Source: Nocardioides sp.
Lineage (GTDB): Bacteria; Actinomycetota; Actinomycetes; Propionibacteriales; Nocardioidaceae
Assembly (NCBI GenBank): GCA_002729525.1
Contig: PBYI01000053.1
Coordinates: 62,001 to 126,000 of the forward strand
DNA length: 64,000 bases
Direction: 5' to 3'
Part shown: in pieces, positions 38,750 to 47,723 of the stretch
How the letters are laid out: the number at the start of each line of letters is the position of its first letter
How positions within the stretch are numbered: position 1 is the stretch's first letter
Notes under the pieces: generated by a model
Database searches by the model: none
What the model saw: the letters and a program-made list of their open reading frames with translations, nothing else
What the model was told of the DNA's origin: nothing
Made by a program: the position numbers and the translations under genes

Positions 38750-41700
38750 TAGAACGCCGCGCGCACCTGCTCGGGTCGTACGCCGCGCAGCTCGCACCAG
38801 GCCTGGCGGTAGACCGCGAGCTGGAGCGGGTCGGCGCGGTACTCGGCGCCGGTCTTCCAGTCGACGAGCAGGTAGCGGTCCTCGCCGTCGTCGGTGGTGC
38901 CGTCGCGGTAGACCGCGTCGATCCGCCCCCGCACGACCTGGCCGGCGAGCACGATCGCGAAGGCGGGCTCGACCGCCAGCGGCACCCGGTCGGCGAACTC
39001 GCCCTTCTCGAAGAGCTCGACCAGCTCGGCGAGCTCGACCTCGTCGGTGACGTCGGTGTCGCCGCGCCCGGACAGCTCGTCGGTGTCGAGCAGCGCCTGC
39101 TGCCCGAACCGCGCCTCCACCCAGGCGTGGAAGCGGGTGCCGAACCGCGCCGCCGGGGCGGGCGGACGGGGCATCGGGCGGGCGAGCTCGCGCGCGAACT
39201 CCTCCGGGGCGTCCCGCAGCCGCTGGAGCGACGTCGTCGACAGGCTGTCGGGCAGCGGGACCGCGACCTCCGAGCCGCGGTCGCGGCGGGCCTCGGCGAG
39301 CAGCCGCTCGATCTCGGCGTCCCACTCGTCGACCTCGGCCTGGGCGACCAGGTCGAGGTCGTCGTCGGGCGCCAGCGGGTCGGCGGCCCGCACGAGTGCC
39401 GCGGCCGCGAGCCGGCGGCGGGCCTCCGCGCCCGGCTCGGTGACCGGCCAGGGCGTGGCCGGGTCTGCCTCGGACAGCGGGTTGGGCTCGCCCTTCTCCG
39501 GCTTGTCGCGCCACACGCACGTCTCGCCCCAGTCGGCGAGCTGGTCGCGGACGACCTCCTGGTAGGCGGACGGACCGAAGGGCGTGGGCCGGGTGCCCCA
39601 GCAGTAGGAGGTGACCGCGAGGTGCTGCGCGGCGCGGGTGAAGGCGACGTACCCCAGGCGCAGCTCCTCGACCGCCTCGTGCCCGCGGCTGGCGGTGCGG
39701 TAGTCGTCGAGCGACGCCTTGTCGTGGCCTGTGAGGGACGGCAGGTCCGGTGCGTCCCCGCGCAGCGGCGCCGGCAGCACCGCGGGCGAGGAGGTCCACA
39801 GCGAGCGGCTGCGACCGGCCGGGAACCGGGTCGCACAGACGCCGACCAGGAACACGGTGTGCCACTCCAGGCCCTTGGAGCGGTGCACGGTGAGCAGCTT
39901 GACCGAGTCGGCCTCCGTCGGCGTGGCCACGTCGAGGCCGTTGCCGGCGTCGTCCTCGGCGGTGAGGTAGGCCAGCAGCGCGGTGAGGCTCGTGTCGCCG
40001 TCGACGGCCTGGAAGTCGGCGACGGCCTTCACGAAGAGGTCGAGGTTGTCGCGGCGGGCGGCCGCCGCCGGGCTGACGGCGGACGCGAGCTCGACGTCGA
40101 CGCCGGAGGCGTCCATGACCCGGCGCACCAGGTCGAGCAGCGGCTCGCCGGTGAAGCCGCGCAGGTGGCGCAGCTCGGCGGCCAGGAGACCGAACCGCTC
40201 GCGCGCCTCCTCGGAGTAGGGCTGGTCGCCGGGGTCTGCCAGGGCGTCGTCGAGCGCGGGGAGCTCGGCCGGGTCGACGCCGTCGGCGATCTGCACGAGG
40301 TGCGCGGTGACGGACTCGGCAGCGCGCGCACCGGAGGTGCCGGCGATCTCGGCCGCGCGGCGCCCGAGGAGCGCGAGGTCGCGGGTGCCGACCGCCCAGC
40401 GCGGACCGGTGAGCAGCGTGAGCAGGTCGGCGTTGGCGGTGACGTCGTGCAGCAGGTGCAGGGTCGAGACGACCTCCGCGACCTCGGGCAGACGGAGCAG
40501 GCCCGAGAGACCGACGATCTCGACCGGCACCTCGGCGGCGGTGAGGGCGTCGAAGACCTCCGCGGCGTGCGCGTTGTCGCGGGTGAGCACACCGATGTCG
40601 GCCCACGCGACGCCGTCGCCGTGGGTGGCGAGGACCGACCGGCAGAGGTGGTCGAGCTCGTCGGGGTGCGTCTCCAGCACCGCGGTCGAGACCCGGCCGG
40701 GTCCGGTGCGCTCGGTGGCGCGCAGCGGGCGCACCTGCTCGGACCCCTCGTAGAGCGGCCGGGCGAGCCGGTTGGCGACGTCGAGGATCCGGGCGCCCGA
40801 GCGCTGGCTCACCGTCAGGTGGTGCAGCTGCGGCTGCTCCCCCGGCACCGGCGGGAAGGTCGCCGCGAAGCCCAGGATGTTGGACACCGACGCACCGCGC
40901 CAGCCGTAGATCGCCTGGTTGGGGTCGCCGACCGCGGTGACCGGGTGCCCGAGCCCGTGCGCGGCGTCGGGACCCGAGAACAGCCGCGACAGCATGAGCG
41001 CCTGGGCCACCGAGGTGTCCTGGTACTCGTCGAGCATCACGACCTTGAACTTCTCCCGCTCCAGCGCCCCGACCTCGGGACGCTCGGAGGCCAGCCGCGC
41101 ACCGAGCTCGATCTGGTCGGAGAAGTCCATGAGCCCGAGGTCGCGCTTGAGCCGTCGGTAGCCCGCTACCAGGCCGAGGAGCTCGGTACGGCGGTCGATC
41201 GCCGACAGCGCGCCGTCGATCGCGCCGAGATAGGTCTTGCGGGCCTTGCCGCTCTCCTCCGCCAGCCGGGCGGCGACGAAGGATCGACGGGCGTCGGTGT
41301 CGACCTCGGCGACCCGGTCGGGTCCGACGAGGTGCTCGCTCATCGCGGAGTCGAGGGCCAGGAGGTTCTGGATCGCCGTCGGCGGGTGGTCGGTCAGCAG
41401 CGCGACCTCCCCGGCGTAGGTGTCGACGACGCGGGCGCCGAGCTGGTAGCGGGCGGCGTCGGTGATGACGCGGGTGTCGGGCTCGTGGCCGATCCGCAGC
41501 CCGTGCTCGGTCAGCAGGGTGGAGGCGTAGGCGTTGTACGTCGCCACGGTCGGCTCGAGCGTCTCCTCGACCGGGTCGTCCGCCGGCTCGTGTGCCCGCT
41601 CGTCCGCTCGCTCGCCGGACGGGATGCCGGCCCGCTCGCGCGCCTCCGGCCGGCCCAGCGCGCCGGCGGTGCGCAGGCTGGCGAGGACCTTCGCCCGCAG

Positions 41701-41943
41701 CTCGGCCGCGGCCTTGGTGGTGAACGTCAGCCCGAGGACCTCCTCGGGGCGCACCTGCCCGGTGACGACGAGGTAGGTGACTCGGGCCGCCATCAGCGTG
41801 GTCTTGCCGGAGCCGGCTCCGGCGATGACGACGCCGGGACCGAGGGGGGCGCGGATGGCCTCCCACTGCTCGGGGCTGAAGACGAAGTCCTCGTGCAGCA
41901 CGTCGCGCAGCTGCTCGGGCGTCTCGATCGGTCGCGCGGTCAT
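38674..41943 (-). CDS. adnB: ATP-dependent helicase-nuclease AdnB-like subunit
   Basis: A 1089-residue UvrD/RecB-like protein. Motif I is VIAGAGSGKTTLMAARVTYL, II MLDEYQDTS, III GDPNQAIYGWRGAS, V LLTVHRSKGLEWHTVFLVGV and VI LGYVAFTRAAQHLAV. The C-terminal RecB-type nuclease is marked by GRIDAVYRDG and YLLVDWKTGAEYRADPLQLA with the D...D-x-K motif. AdnA-AdnB is the actinobacterial heterodimer that resects double-strand breaks. The ATG at 41943 overlaps the adnA stop (ATGA), typical of the operon. Between motifs III and IV the region is diverged, as in AdnB. Confidence 0.88.
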   Translation of the reverse strand: MTARPIETPEQLRDVLHEDFVFSPEQWEAIRAPLGPGVVIAGAGSGKTTLMAARVTYLVVTGQVRPEEVLGLTFTTKAAAELRAKVLASLRTAGALGRPEARERAGIPSGERADERAHEPADDPVEETLEPTVATYNAYASTLLTEHGLRIGHEPDTRVITDAARYQLGARVVDTYAGEVALLTDHPPTAIQNLLALDSAMSEHLVGPDRVAEVDTDARRSFVAARLAEESGKARKTYLGAIDGALSAIDRRTELLGLVAGYRRLKRDLGLMDFSDQIELGARLASERPEVGALEREKFKVVMLDEYQDTSVAQALMLSRLFSGPDAAHGLGHPVTAVGDPNQAIYGWRGASVSNILGFAATFPPVPGEQPQLHHLTVSQRSGARILDVANRLARPLYEGSEQVRPLRATERTGPGRVSTAVLETHPDELDHLCRSVLATHGDGVAWADIGVLTRDNAHAAEVFDALTAAEVPVEIVGLSGLLRLPEVAEVVSTLHLLHDVTANADLLTLLTGPRWAVGTRDLALLGRRAAEIAGTSGARAAESVTAHLVQIADGVDPAELPALDDALADPGDQPYSEEARERFGLLAAELRHLRGFTGEPLLDLVRRVMDASGVDVELASAVSPAAAARRDNLDLFVKAVADFQAVDGDTSLTALLAYLTAEDDAGNGLDVATPTEADSVKLLTVHRSKGLEWHTVFLVGVCATRFPAGRSRSLWTSSPAVLPAPLRGDAPDLPSLTGHDKASLDDYRTASRGHEAVEELRLGYVAFTRAAQHLAVTSYCWGTRPTPFGPSAYQEVVRDQLADWGETCVWRDKPEKGEPNPLSEADPATPWPVTEPGAEARRRLAAAALVRAADPLAPDDDLDLVAQAEVDEWDAEIERLLAEARRDRGSEVAVPLPDSLSTTSLQRLRDAPEEFARELARPMPRPPAPAARFGTRFHAWVEARFGQQALLDTDELSGRGDTDVTDEVELAELVELFEKGEFADRVPLAVEPAFAIVLAGQVVRGRIDAVYRDGTTDDGEDRYLLVDWKTGAEYRADPLQLAVYRQAWCELRGVRPEQVRAAFYYVRAGSLVEPPDLPDRAELEALLA

Positions 41944-44900
41944 CCGATCACCGACCCAGCACCCTGCGCCGGGCAGACGGCCACGAAGGTGCAGTCGCGG
42001 CACCAGCTCCCGGTGACGGCCGGGAAGGACTCGCGCCGCAGCAGGTCGGCGACGTGCCCGAGTCCGGCCCGCAGCGTCTCGCGCTCGGGTCCGTCGGGAG
42101 CCGGTGCGGGCTGCTGCTGGACCACGGCGGTCGTCGACTCGTCGGGCAGGCCGAGCTGGAGCAGCTCGGCGCCGCCGGTGCGTCCGGGCCGGACGGCGTC
42201 GTCGTGGCCGTCGAGGAGGCCGTCGACCCCGCCGGCGTCCACGGCGTACTGGTAGAGCGCAAGCTGCGGGTGGGCGGCCACGACCGGCTTTGACGGCATC
42301 GAGCGCCCGGTCTTGAGGTCGACCACGACGACGGCGCCGTCGGCGTCGACCTCGACCCGGTCGGCGTACCCGTGCAGGCGGACGGTCAGCGGCTCGCCGG
42401 ACGGGTCGGTCACCTCGACCTCCGCCCGGAACCCGACCTCGGTGGCCAGCAGGGTGCGGGTGGAGGCGTGCTGCCAGCGCAGGAACCGCCCGAGCGCGGA
42501 CCGCACCCGGATGTGCTCGCGCTCCTTGGCCCAGGGCGTGCGGAAGGACATCCGGTCCCAGACGTCGTCGACGTGGCGCATCAGCGCGTCGACCCCGGCC
42601 TCGACGCCCTCGGTGGTCGCACCGGGGTCGAGGGCCTCGTCGAGCTCGCCGGAGGCGACCCGCTCGGCCAGCGCGTGCAGCACCTGGCCGAGGTTGGCGG
42701 CCTGGTGGGCGCGGGAGGACCCGCCCGCCTCGCGGGTGAGGAACCACTGCATCGGGCACTGGAGCAGCTCGGTGAGCACGCTGGCCGAGACCGGGACCGG
42801 CTGGTCGGGCGCGCGCAGCGGCGCGACGGACGCGCTGGCCGCCCGGGTGCCCCACCACTGGGCGGGGTCGGCCAGCGGGACGAGCCGACGGGTGCCGGGA
42901 CCGTCGAGGGTCTCCCCCGCCAGCCGGGCCAGCCGGCGTGCCGCCGCGGCGCGCAGCGGCTCGGGGGTCTCGGGGTCGGCGACGCGGCGGCGCAGCTCGG
43001 CGACCAGGCCGGCGGTGCTCAGCGGGCGCGGCGGTCGGCCGACGACGTGTGCGACGTCGCCCGCGTCGAGCTCCTCGAGGAACCGCGAGGGCTGCTCACC
43101 CTCGTCGTCGGGCGAGCGGACGGCGGTGACGACCAGCCGCTCCCGGGCGCGGGTGCAGGCGACGTAGAACAGCCGCCGCTCCTCCAGCAGGAGCTCGCGC
43201 GCGGAGACCGGCGGCACGAGGCCGTCGGCGCCGAGCCGGTCGGCCTGGAGGAGCGTCGCCCGGCGACGCAGGTCGGGCCAGCCCTCGGCCTGGACGTGCG
43301 CGACGACGACCAGGCGCCACTCCAGGCCCTTGGAGCGGTGGGCGGTCAGCAGCCGGACGGCCGACCCGCGCTGGCCTCGCTCGGCCAGGGTGTCGGCCGG
43401 GATCTGCTGGCCGGCCAGGGTGTCGAGGAGGTTGCCGACGCCGAGGTGCACCCGCTGCTCCTCCGCCCGGGCCACGGTGTCGAACAGCGCGCAGATGGAG
43501 TCGAGGTCACGGTGGGCGCGGCGCGCTCCGCCGCCACCCGCCTCGGCCGCGCGCCGGAGCCGCTCGGGCCAGCCGGTGCCGGACCACAGGTGCCACAGCG
43601 CCTCCTCGGCGGACGCGCCGTCGTGCAGGGCGGTGCGGGTCTCGGCGAGCAGGCCGGCCAGTGCGCGGGCCTTGGCCACCTCGGGCGCGACGACCGGCCG
43701 GGGGCCGGTCACGTCGTCCAGGCCGGGCCGCAGCAGCTCCTCGACGTCGACGACGGCGCGCCGGACGAGCTCACGCGACGGAGGCGGCACCGGACCGCCG
43801 TCGTCGGCCTCCGCCTTGGCCCGTTCGCGCAGCCGGCGTCCGAGCCGGCGCAGGTCGCCGGCGTCGAGGCCACCGAGCGGGCCGAGCAGCATCGACTCCG
43901 CGCGCCCGGGGTGGACGTGGTCGGGGTGGTCGGGGTCGTCCTCGTCGAGGTGGACGACGGCGCGCAGCGCGTCGAGCAACGGCAGGACCGCGGGGTCGCG
44001 CACGAGCGGCACCTCGTCGCTGGTCACCTCGACCGGGACGCCGGCGGCCGCGAGGGCGCGGCGCAGCGGCGGCAGCGTGGTGCGGCCGGAGCGCACGAGC
44101 ACGGCCATGTCGTGCCACTCCACGCCGTCCTCGAGGTGGGCACGGCGGAGAAGGTCGGCGAGGTGCTCCACCTCGGCGCGCTCGGTGTCGAAGGTGCGCA
44201 CCACCACCTGCCCGGGCGTGCCGGTGCTCTGCGAGCGCGGGCGCAGGAACGCCTCCTTCGCCTCCTGCGGGATCGCGCCGGGGAGGGCAAGCCGGCCGGC
44301 GACGGCCTGGGAGGCGCGCAGCAGGCGAGGCCCGAACCGGCGGGTGGTGCGCAGCGCGACCACGTCGGCCGGGCGCCCGTCGGCGTGCCGGAACTCCGCG
44401 GGGAAGTCGAGGATGCCGCGCCCCTCGGCGCCCCGGAAGCCGTAGATCGACTGGTGCGGGTCGCCGACCGCGATCAGCTCGGTGTGCTCACCGACGAGCT
44501 GGCGCAGCAGCGCCACCTGGCCAGGGTCGGTGTCCTGGTACTCGTCGACGACGACGCACGCGAGCTCGCGGCGCAGCTCGTCGCGGTGGTCGGCGGCCTC
44601 GATCGCGGCCCGGCGGATGAGGTCGGCGTAGTCGGTGGCGCCGAGGGAGTCGAGGGTGTCGAGGTACTGCTCGAGGAAGAGCCCGGCCGCGACCAGCTCG
44701 GGAGCGCCGTGCTCGCGACCGAGACCGACCAGCGCGTCGCCGTCGAGGCCCTTCTCCCGGGCTCGGGAGAGCACGGCGTTGACCTCGCGGGCGAAGCCAC
44801 GGGTGCCCATCGCGCGGCGCAGGTCGTCGGGCCACCGGACCGACTCGGGGTGGTCGGTGAGCAGCTCACGGAGCACGACGTCCTGCTCCGGCGCCGACAG

Positions 44901-45263
44901 CAGGCGCAGTGGCGCGGCATAGATCTCCGCGGGCGAGAACCGGCGGACGAGGCCATAGGCGTAGGAGTGGAACGTCGCGCTGAGACCGCCCGCGAGAGTG
45001 CGGCCGAGCCGGGCGGTGACCCGGTCGCGCAGCTGCTCGGCGGCCTTGCGGGAGAAGGTCAGGGCCAGCACCTGGTCGGGGCGCAGCCCGCGGCGCTCGA
45101 TCCGGTCGACGACGGTCTCGACGAGGGTCGTGGTCTTGCCGGTGCCCGGGCCGGCGAGCACCAGCAGCGGCCCGGAGCCGTGCTCCACGACGCTGCGCTG
45201 GTCGTCGTCGAGCGCCGGCACCTGGGGCGCGGCGTGCTCGCGGACGAGGCGGTAGGTCGGCAC
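41940..45263 (-). CDS. adnA: ATP-dependent helicase-nuclease AdnA-like subunit
   Basis: A 1107-residue UvrD/RecB-like protein with motif I VLAGPGTGKTTTLVETVVDR, II VDEYQDTD, III GDPHQSIYGFRGAEG, V LLTAHRSKGLEWRLVVVAH and VI FYVACTRARERLVV. The C-terminal nuclease has GYADRVEVDADGAVVVVDLK and TGRSM. Cys of LLQCPMQW and WCRDCTFVAVC form a four-Cys Fe-S site. It is the first gene of the adnAB pair, with adnB coupled behind it. The GTG at 45263 is chosen; the long upstream open frame belongs to other genes. The cupin gene lies 47 bases upstream on the same strand. Confidence 0.88.
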   Translation of the reverse strand: MPTYRLVREHAAPQVPALDDDQRSVVEHGSGPLLVLAGPGTGKTTTLVETVVDRIERRGLRPDQVLALTFSRKAAEQLRDRVTARLGRTLAGGLSATFHSYAYGLVRRFSPAEIYAAPLRLLSAPEQDVVLRELLTDHPESVRWPDDLRRAMGTRGFAREVNAVLSRAREKGLDGDALVGLGREHGAPELVAAGLFLEQYLDTLDSLGATDYADLIRRAAIEAADHRDELRRELACVVVDEYQDTDPGQVALLRQLVGEHTELIAVGDPHQSIYGFRGAEGRGILDFPAEFRHADGRPADVVALRTTRRFGPRLLRASQAVAGRLALPGAIPQEAKEAFLRPRSQSTGTPGQVVVRTFDTERAEVEHLADLLRRAHLEDGVEWHDMAVLVRSGRTTLPPLRRALAAAGVPVEVTSDEVPLVRDPAVLPLLDALRAVVHLDEDDPDHPDHVHPGRAESMLLGPLGGLDAGDLRRLGRRLRERAKAEADDGGPVPPPSRELVRRAVVDVEELLRPGLDDVTGPRPVVAPEVAKARALAGLLAETRTALHDGASAEEALWHLWSGTGWPERLRRAAEAGGGGARRAHRDLDSICALFDTVARAEEQRVHLGVGNLLDTLAGQQIPADTLAERGQRGSAVRLLTAHRSKGLEWRLVVVAHVQAEGWPDLRRRATLLQADRLGADGLVPPVSARELLLEERRLFYVACTRARERLVVTAVRSPDDEGEQPSRFLEELDAGDVAHVVGRPPRPLSTAGLVAELRRRVADPETPEPLRAAAARRLARLAGETLDGPGTRRLVPLADPAQWWGTRAASASVAPLRAPDQPVPVSASVLTELLQCPMQWFLTREAGGSSRAHQAANLGQVLHALAERVASGELDEALDPGATTEGVEAGVDALMRHVDDVWDRMSFRTPWAKEREHIRVRSALGRFLRWQHASTRTLLATEVGFRAEVEVTDPSGEPLTVRLHGYADRVEVDADGAVVVVDLKTGRSMPSKPVVAAHPQLALYQYAVDAGGVDGLLDGHDDAVRPGRTGGAELLQLGLPDESTTAVVQQQPAPAPDGPERETLRAGLGHVADLLRRESFPAVTGSWCRDCTFVAVCPAQGAGSVIG

Positions 45264-45310
45264 GGGGCCAGACAACCACCCGGCGCCGACAACCGGCGCG
45301 GGCAGGTGCC

Positions 45311-45739
45311 TCAGGCGAGCTCGAAGTCGGCGAAGTCGAAGCCCGGCGACACCAGGCAGCTCACCAGGGCCGCGCCGTCGGTCGGGACGGTGCGCTGCCA
45401 CTGCCCTGCGGGCACCAGCGCCTGCGCGACCTCGCCGGCGTCCGCGTCGGTCCCGACGTGCACCTGGCGCCCGGGGCCCGGGCGCTCCCGGTCGCCGCCG
45501 AGCTCGAGCACCACGGTGCCGGTGTGCGCCAGCCAGGTCTCGTCGGAGGCGACCCGGTGCCAGGCCGAGCACTCGCCCGCCGGCAGCCAGAAGTAGATGA
45601 GCGTGGCGGTCGGCCGCACCCGCCCGTCGGGCAGGACCGCCTGCTCGTCGGCCGCCCAGGTCTGCCGGAACCAGCCGCCCTCGGGGTGCGGCTGAAGGTC
45701 CAGGGCGGCGGCGAGCGGCGGGCGCGGGTCGGTCGTCAC
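45311..45739 (-). CDS. Cupin-domain protein (DUF985 type)
   Basis: A 142-residue protein of the DUF985/cupin_5 group, with LQPHPEGGWFRQTWAADEQA, TLIYFWLPAGECSAWHRVAS, DETWLAHTG and VLELGGDR. The His residues in EGGWF..., AWHRV and WLAHTG are those expected around a cupin metal site. Several relatives are sugar-phosphate-like binders or unknown. The GTG at 45739 is the start; the larger open frame upstream is a shadow. It lies 47 bases ahead of adnA and may share its transcript. Function is not established. Confidence 0.75.
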   Translation of the reverse strand: MTTDPRPPLAAALDLQPHPEGGWFRQTWAADEQAVLPDGRVRPTATLIYFWLPAGECSAWHRVASDETWLAHTGTVVLELGGDRERPGPGRQVHVGTDADAGEVAQALVPAGQWQRTVPTDGAALVSCLVSPGFDFADFELA

Positions 45740-45774
45740 CCGGCCAGTCTCGCCCACCCGCCACGGGTCCGGCC

Positions 45775-46371
45775 TCAGGCCGCCGGGTCTCCCCCGCCGT
45801 CGCGGCGCAGCACGGCCGCGCCGAGGAGCAGCAGCCCCAGGACCGCGAGCATCGCGGCCGCCCAGACCGGCGCTCCCCCCGAGCCGCCAGAGCCGGCCGA
45901 GCCGCCAGAGCCGCCGTCGAGCACTCGCGCGACCAGCCAGGCCGGCACCACGACGACCAGCAGCACCGCGCCGCGGCGTACCCAGGTGCGCAGCAGCGCC
46001 GGATCGAGGCCCGCGTCGTGCGGCCCGTACGCCGTCAGCAGCGCGGCGACGTGGGCGACCACCAGTCCGGCCGCGAGCAGCAGCACGGCCGGCGCGAGCC
46101 CGTCGTCGGGCCCGCGCACCCAGGTCCAGCAGCACACGGCCGCGGCTGCGGTCGGGACGGACCCCTGCGGCACCCAGGCAGCGGCCATCGCGAGCACCAC
46201 GACGACCGTCGTGGCCAGGCCGCCCGGTGCCGCGCCCGCGAGCGCAGGCGCGAGCCAGCCGGCGGCGAGCACGGCGACGAGCACCACGAGCGAGAGCACC
46301 CGGTGGGTGGGCGACCAGGTCCACGGCCGGGACCTCCGGGCCTGCACGACCGGCCGCACGGCGCCGCTCAC
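45775..46371 (-). CDS. Membrane protein of the DUF58/MoxR operon
   Basis: A 198-residue protein with about four hydrophobic helices: LSLVVLVAVLAAGWLAPALA, TVVVVLAMAAAWVPQG, VLLLAAGLVVAHVAALL and VLLVVVVPAWLVARV, then a Gly/Ser linker and a final helix LAVLGLLLLGAAVL. The GTG at 46371 overlaps the DUF58 stop (GTGA). It is the last gene of the coupled MoxR-DUF58 operon and probably sits in the membrane beside the DUF58 and DUF4129 products. It is not a recognised family. Confidence 0.65.
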   Translation of the reverse strand: MSGAVRPVVQARRSRPWTWSPTHRVLSLVVLVAVLAAGWLAPALAGAAPGGLATTVVVVLAMAAAWVPQGSVPTAAAAVCCWTWVRGPDDGLAPAVLLLAAGLVVAHVAALLTAYGPHDAGLDPALLRTWVRRGAVLLVVVVPAWLVARVLDGGSGGSAGSGGSGGAPVWAAAMLAVLGLLLLGAAVLRRDGGGDPAA

Positions 46372-47723
46372 CGCGCACCCCCGGACCCGCGCAGCACCGG
46401 CAGCGCCGCCCGGCGTCCCAACGCCCGCAGTGCTGCGTCCACGGTGCCCTGGCCCGACCACGTCACCACCGGCGCGCCGGCGGCCTCGAGCGCGCGCACG
46501 ACCTCCTCGCGCTCGAGGCGGCGCAGCCGCCAGGCGAGGTCGAGCAGGGCGGGATCGGCGTCCGCGACGTCCGGTGCGGCGTCCGGCGGCAGCGTGTCCA
46601 CCACGACGGTCGGCACCCCGGACCGGGCCAGCTCGGCGGCCGCGGCCACGAGTCCCTCGTGCAGCAGCGGGCTCAGCACCACGACGGTCGAGCCGGGTAC
46701 GACGGGCAGGCCGGCGCCGCGCCCGCGGGTCGACCCTGCGGACCCACCGGTCGTGGCGGCCGAGGAGACCGGGGCCACCTCGGCCAGCGCCCCGAGCACC
46801 CGGTGGAGGTGCCGGCGTCCGGTGCCGGGCGGCACGGGCGCGACCGAGCCGCCGACCTGCCGCAGCGACACCCGGTCTCCGGTGCGTACGGCGTGCGCGG
46901 CCATCGCGGCGGCGGCGCGCACGGTGCGGTCGAGGCTGGACTCCGCGCCACCGACGCCCTCGGAGGCACCGACGTCGGCGAGGACGTCGACGACGAGCAC
47001 CACGCCGGCATCCAGCTCGGCGCGGGTCGTCGCGACGTGCACCGCGCCGGTGCGCGCGGTGACCCGCCAGCTGATCCGGCGCAGCCGGTCGCCGGCGACG
47101 AAGGGCCGGATGCCGTCGAGCTCGGTGCCCGACCCGGCACGGGCCGAGCGGTGCGCGCCGACGAGACCGTCGGGGCGCGGCATGGGGGCGCGGGAGTCGA
47201 ACGGCGGCACGACTGGCAGCGCGCGGACGTCGGTCAGCCGCACCGACTCCGGCCCCCACCGGAAGCCCGCCCACCCGCTGGTGAGCGCGACCTGCTCGGA
47301 GCCGAGGACGTGGCGGCCCCAGCGGCGCGGGCTGACGCCCAGCGCGGAGGCCGCGGGTGCGTCGTCCGGTCCGGGATATGCCGCCACCAGGCGTCCGCCG
47401 TGCGGGCTGCCGGCGACGTACCGGCTCGGGGTGAGCACGCGGGTGATCTGCTCGGCGTCCTCGCCGCCGTCGACGGCCACGTGCAGCCGCAGCGACTCGC
47501 CCTCGGTGACGACCCCGCGTCCGGTGCGCGGGGTCACCGACGGCGTACGACGGGGGCGTGCGGCGAGCGCGAGGGCGGCGTGGAGCCCGAACGGCAGTGC
47601 GACGAGCACCAGGGACGGCTCCCCCAGCCCCACGCCGGCGCCGAGCGCGACGAGCCCGACGAGCAGCGACCGGGACAGCGCGGTGGTGGCGACCCAGCCG
47701 GGCGCGAGGAGCCGCCGGCTCAC
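46368..47723 (-). CDS. DUF58 (vWA-like) membrane protein
   Basis: A 451-residue protein. Two TM helices at the N terminus (SRSLLVGLVALGAGVGL and LVLVALPFGLHAALALA) precede the DUF58 domain, with DRLRRISWRVTARTGAVHV followed by LVVDVLAD, a degenerate vWA/MIDAS start (D-x-L-A-D). DUF58 proteins act with MoxR ATPases in the membrane. The GTG at 47723 overlaps the MoxR stop; the frame further upstream is a shadow. Order MoxR, DUF58, membrane protein fits the conserved operon. Its role is in assembly or maturation of an unknown complex. Confidence 0.85.
   Translation of the reverse strand: MSRRLLAPGWVATTALSRSLLVGLVALGAGVGLGEPSLVLVALPFGLHAALALAARPRRTPSVTPRTGRGVVTEGESLRLHVAVDGGEDAEQITRVLTPSRYVAGSPHGGRLVAAYPGPDDAPAASALGVSPRRWGRHVLGSEQVALTSGWAGFRWGPESVRLTDVRALPVVPPFDSRAPMPRPDGLVGAHRSARAGSGTELDGIRPFVAGDRLRRISWRVTARTGAVHVATTRAELDAGVVLVVDVLADVGASEGVGGAESSLDRTVRAAAAMAAHAVRTGDRVSLRQVGGSVAPVPPGTGRRHLHRVLGALAEVAPVSSAATTGGSAGSTRGRGAGLPVVPGSTVVVLSPLLHEGLVAAAAELARSGVPTVVVDTLPPDAAPDVADADPALLDLAWRLRRLEREEVVRALEAAGAPVVTWSGQGTVDAALRALGRRAALPVLRGSGGAR

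Noticed and set aside
37742..41866. 1374-residue minus-strand frame overlapping adnB and the flavoprotein
   Set aside because: Out of frame with adnB; Arg/Pro/Gly-rich translation with no motif.
39127..45596. Two long plus-strand frames (1042 and 1074 residues) opposite adnB and adnA
   Set aside because: Both are antisense shadows of helicase genes whose motifs are complete on the minus strand.
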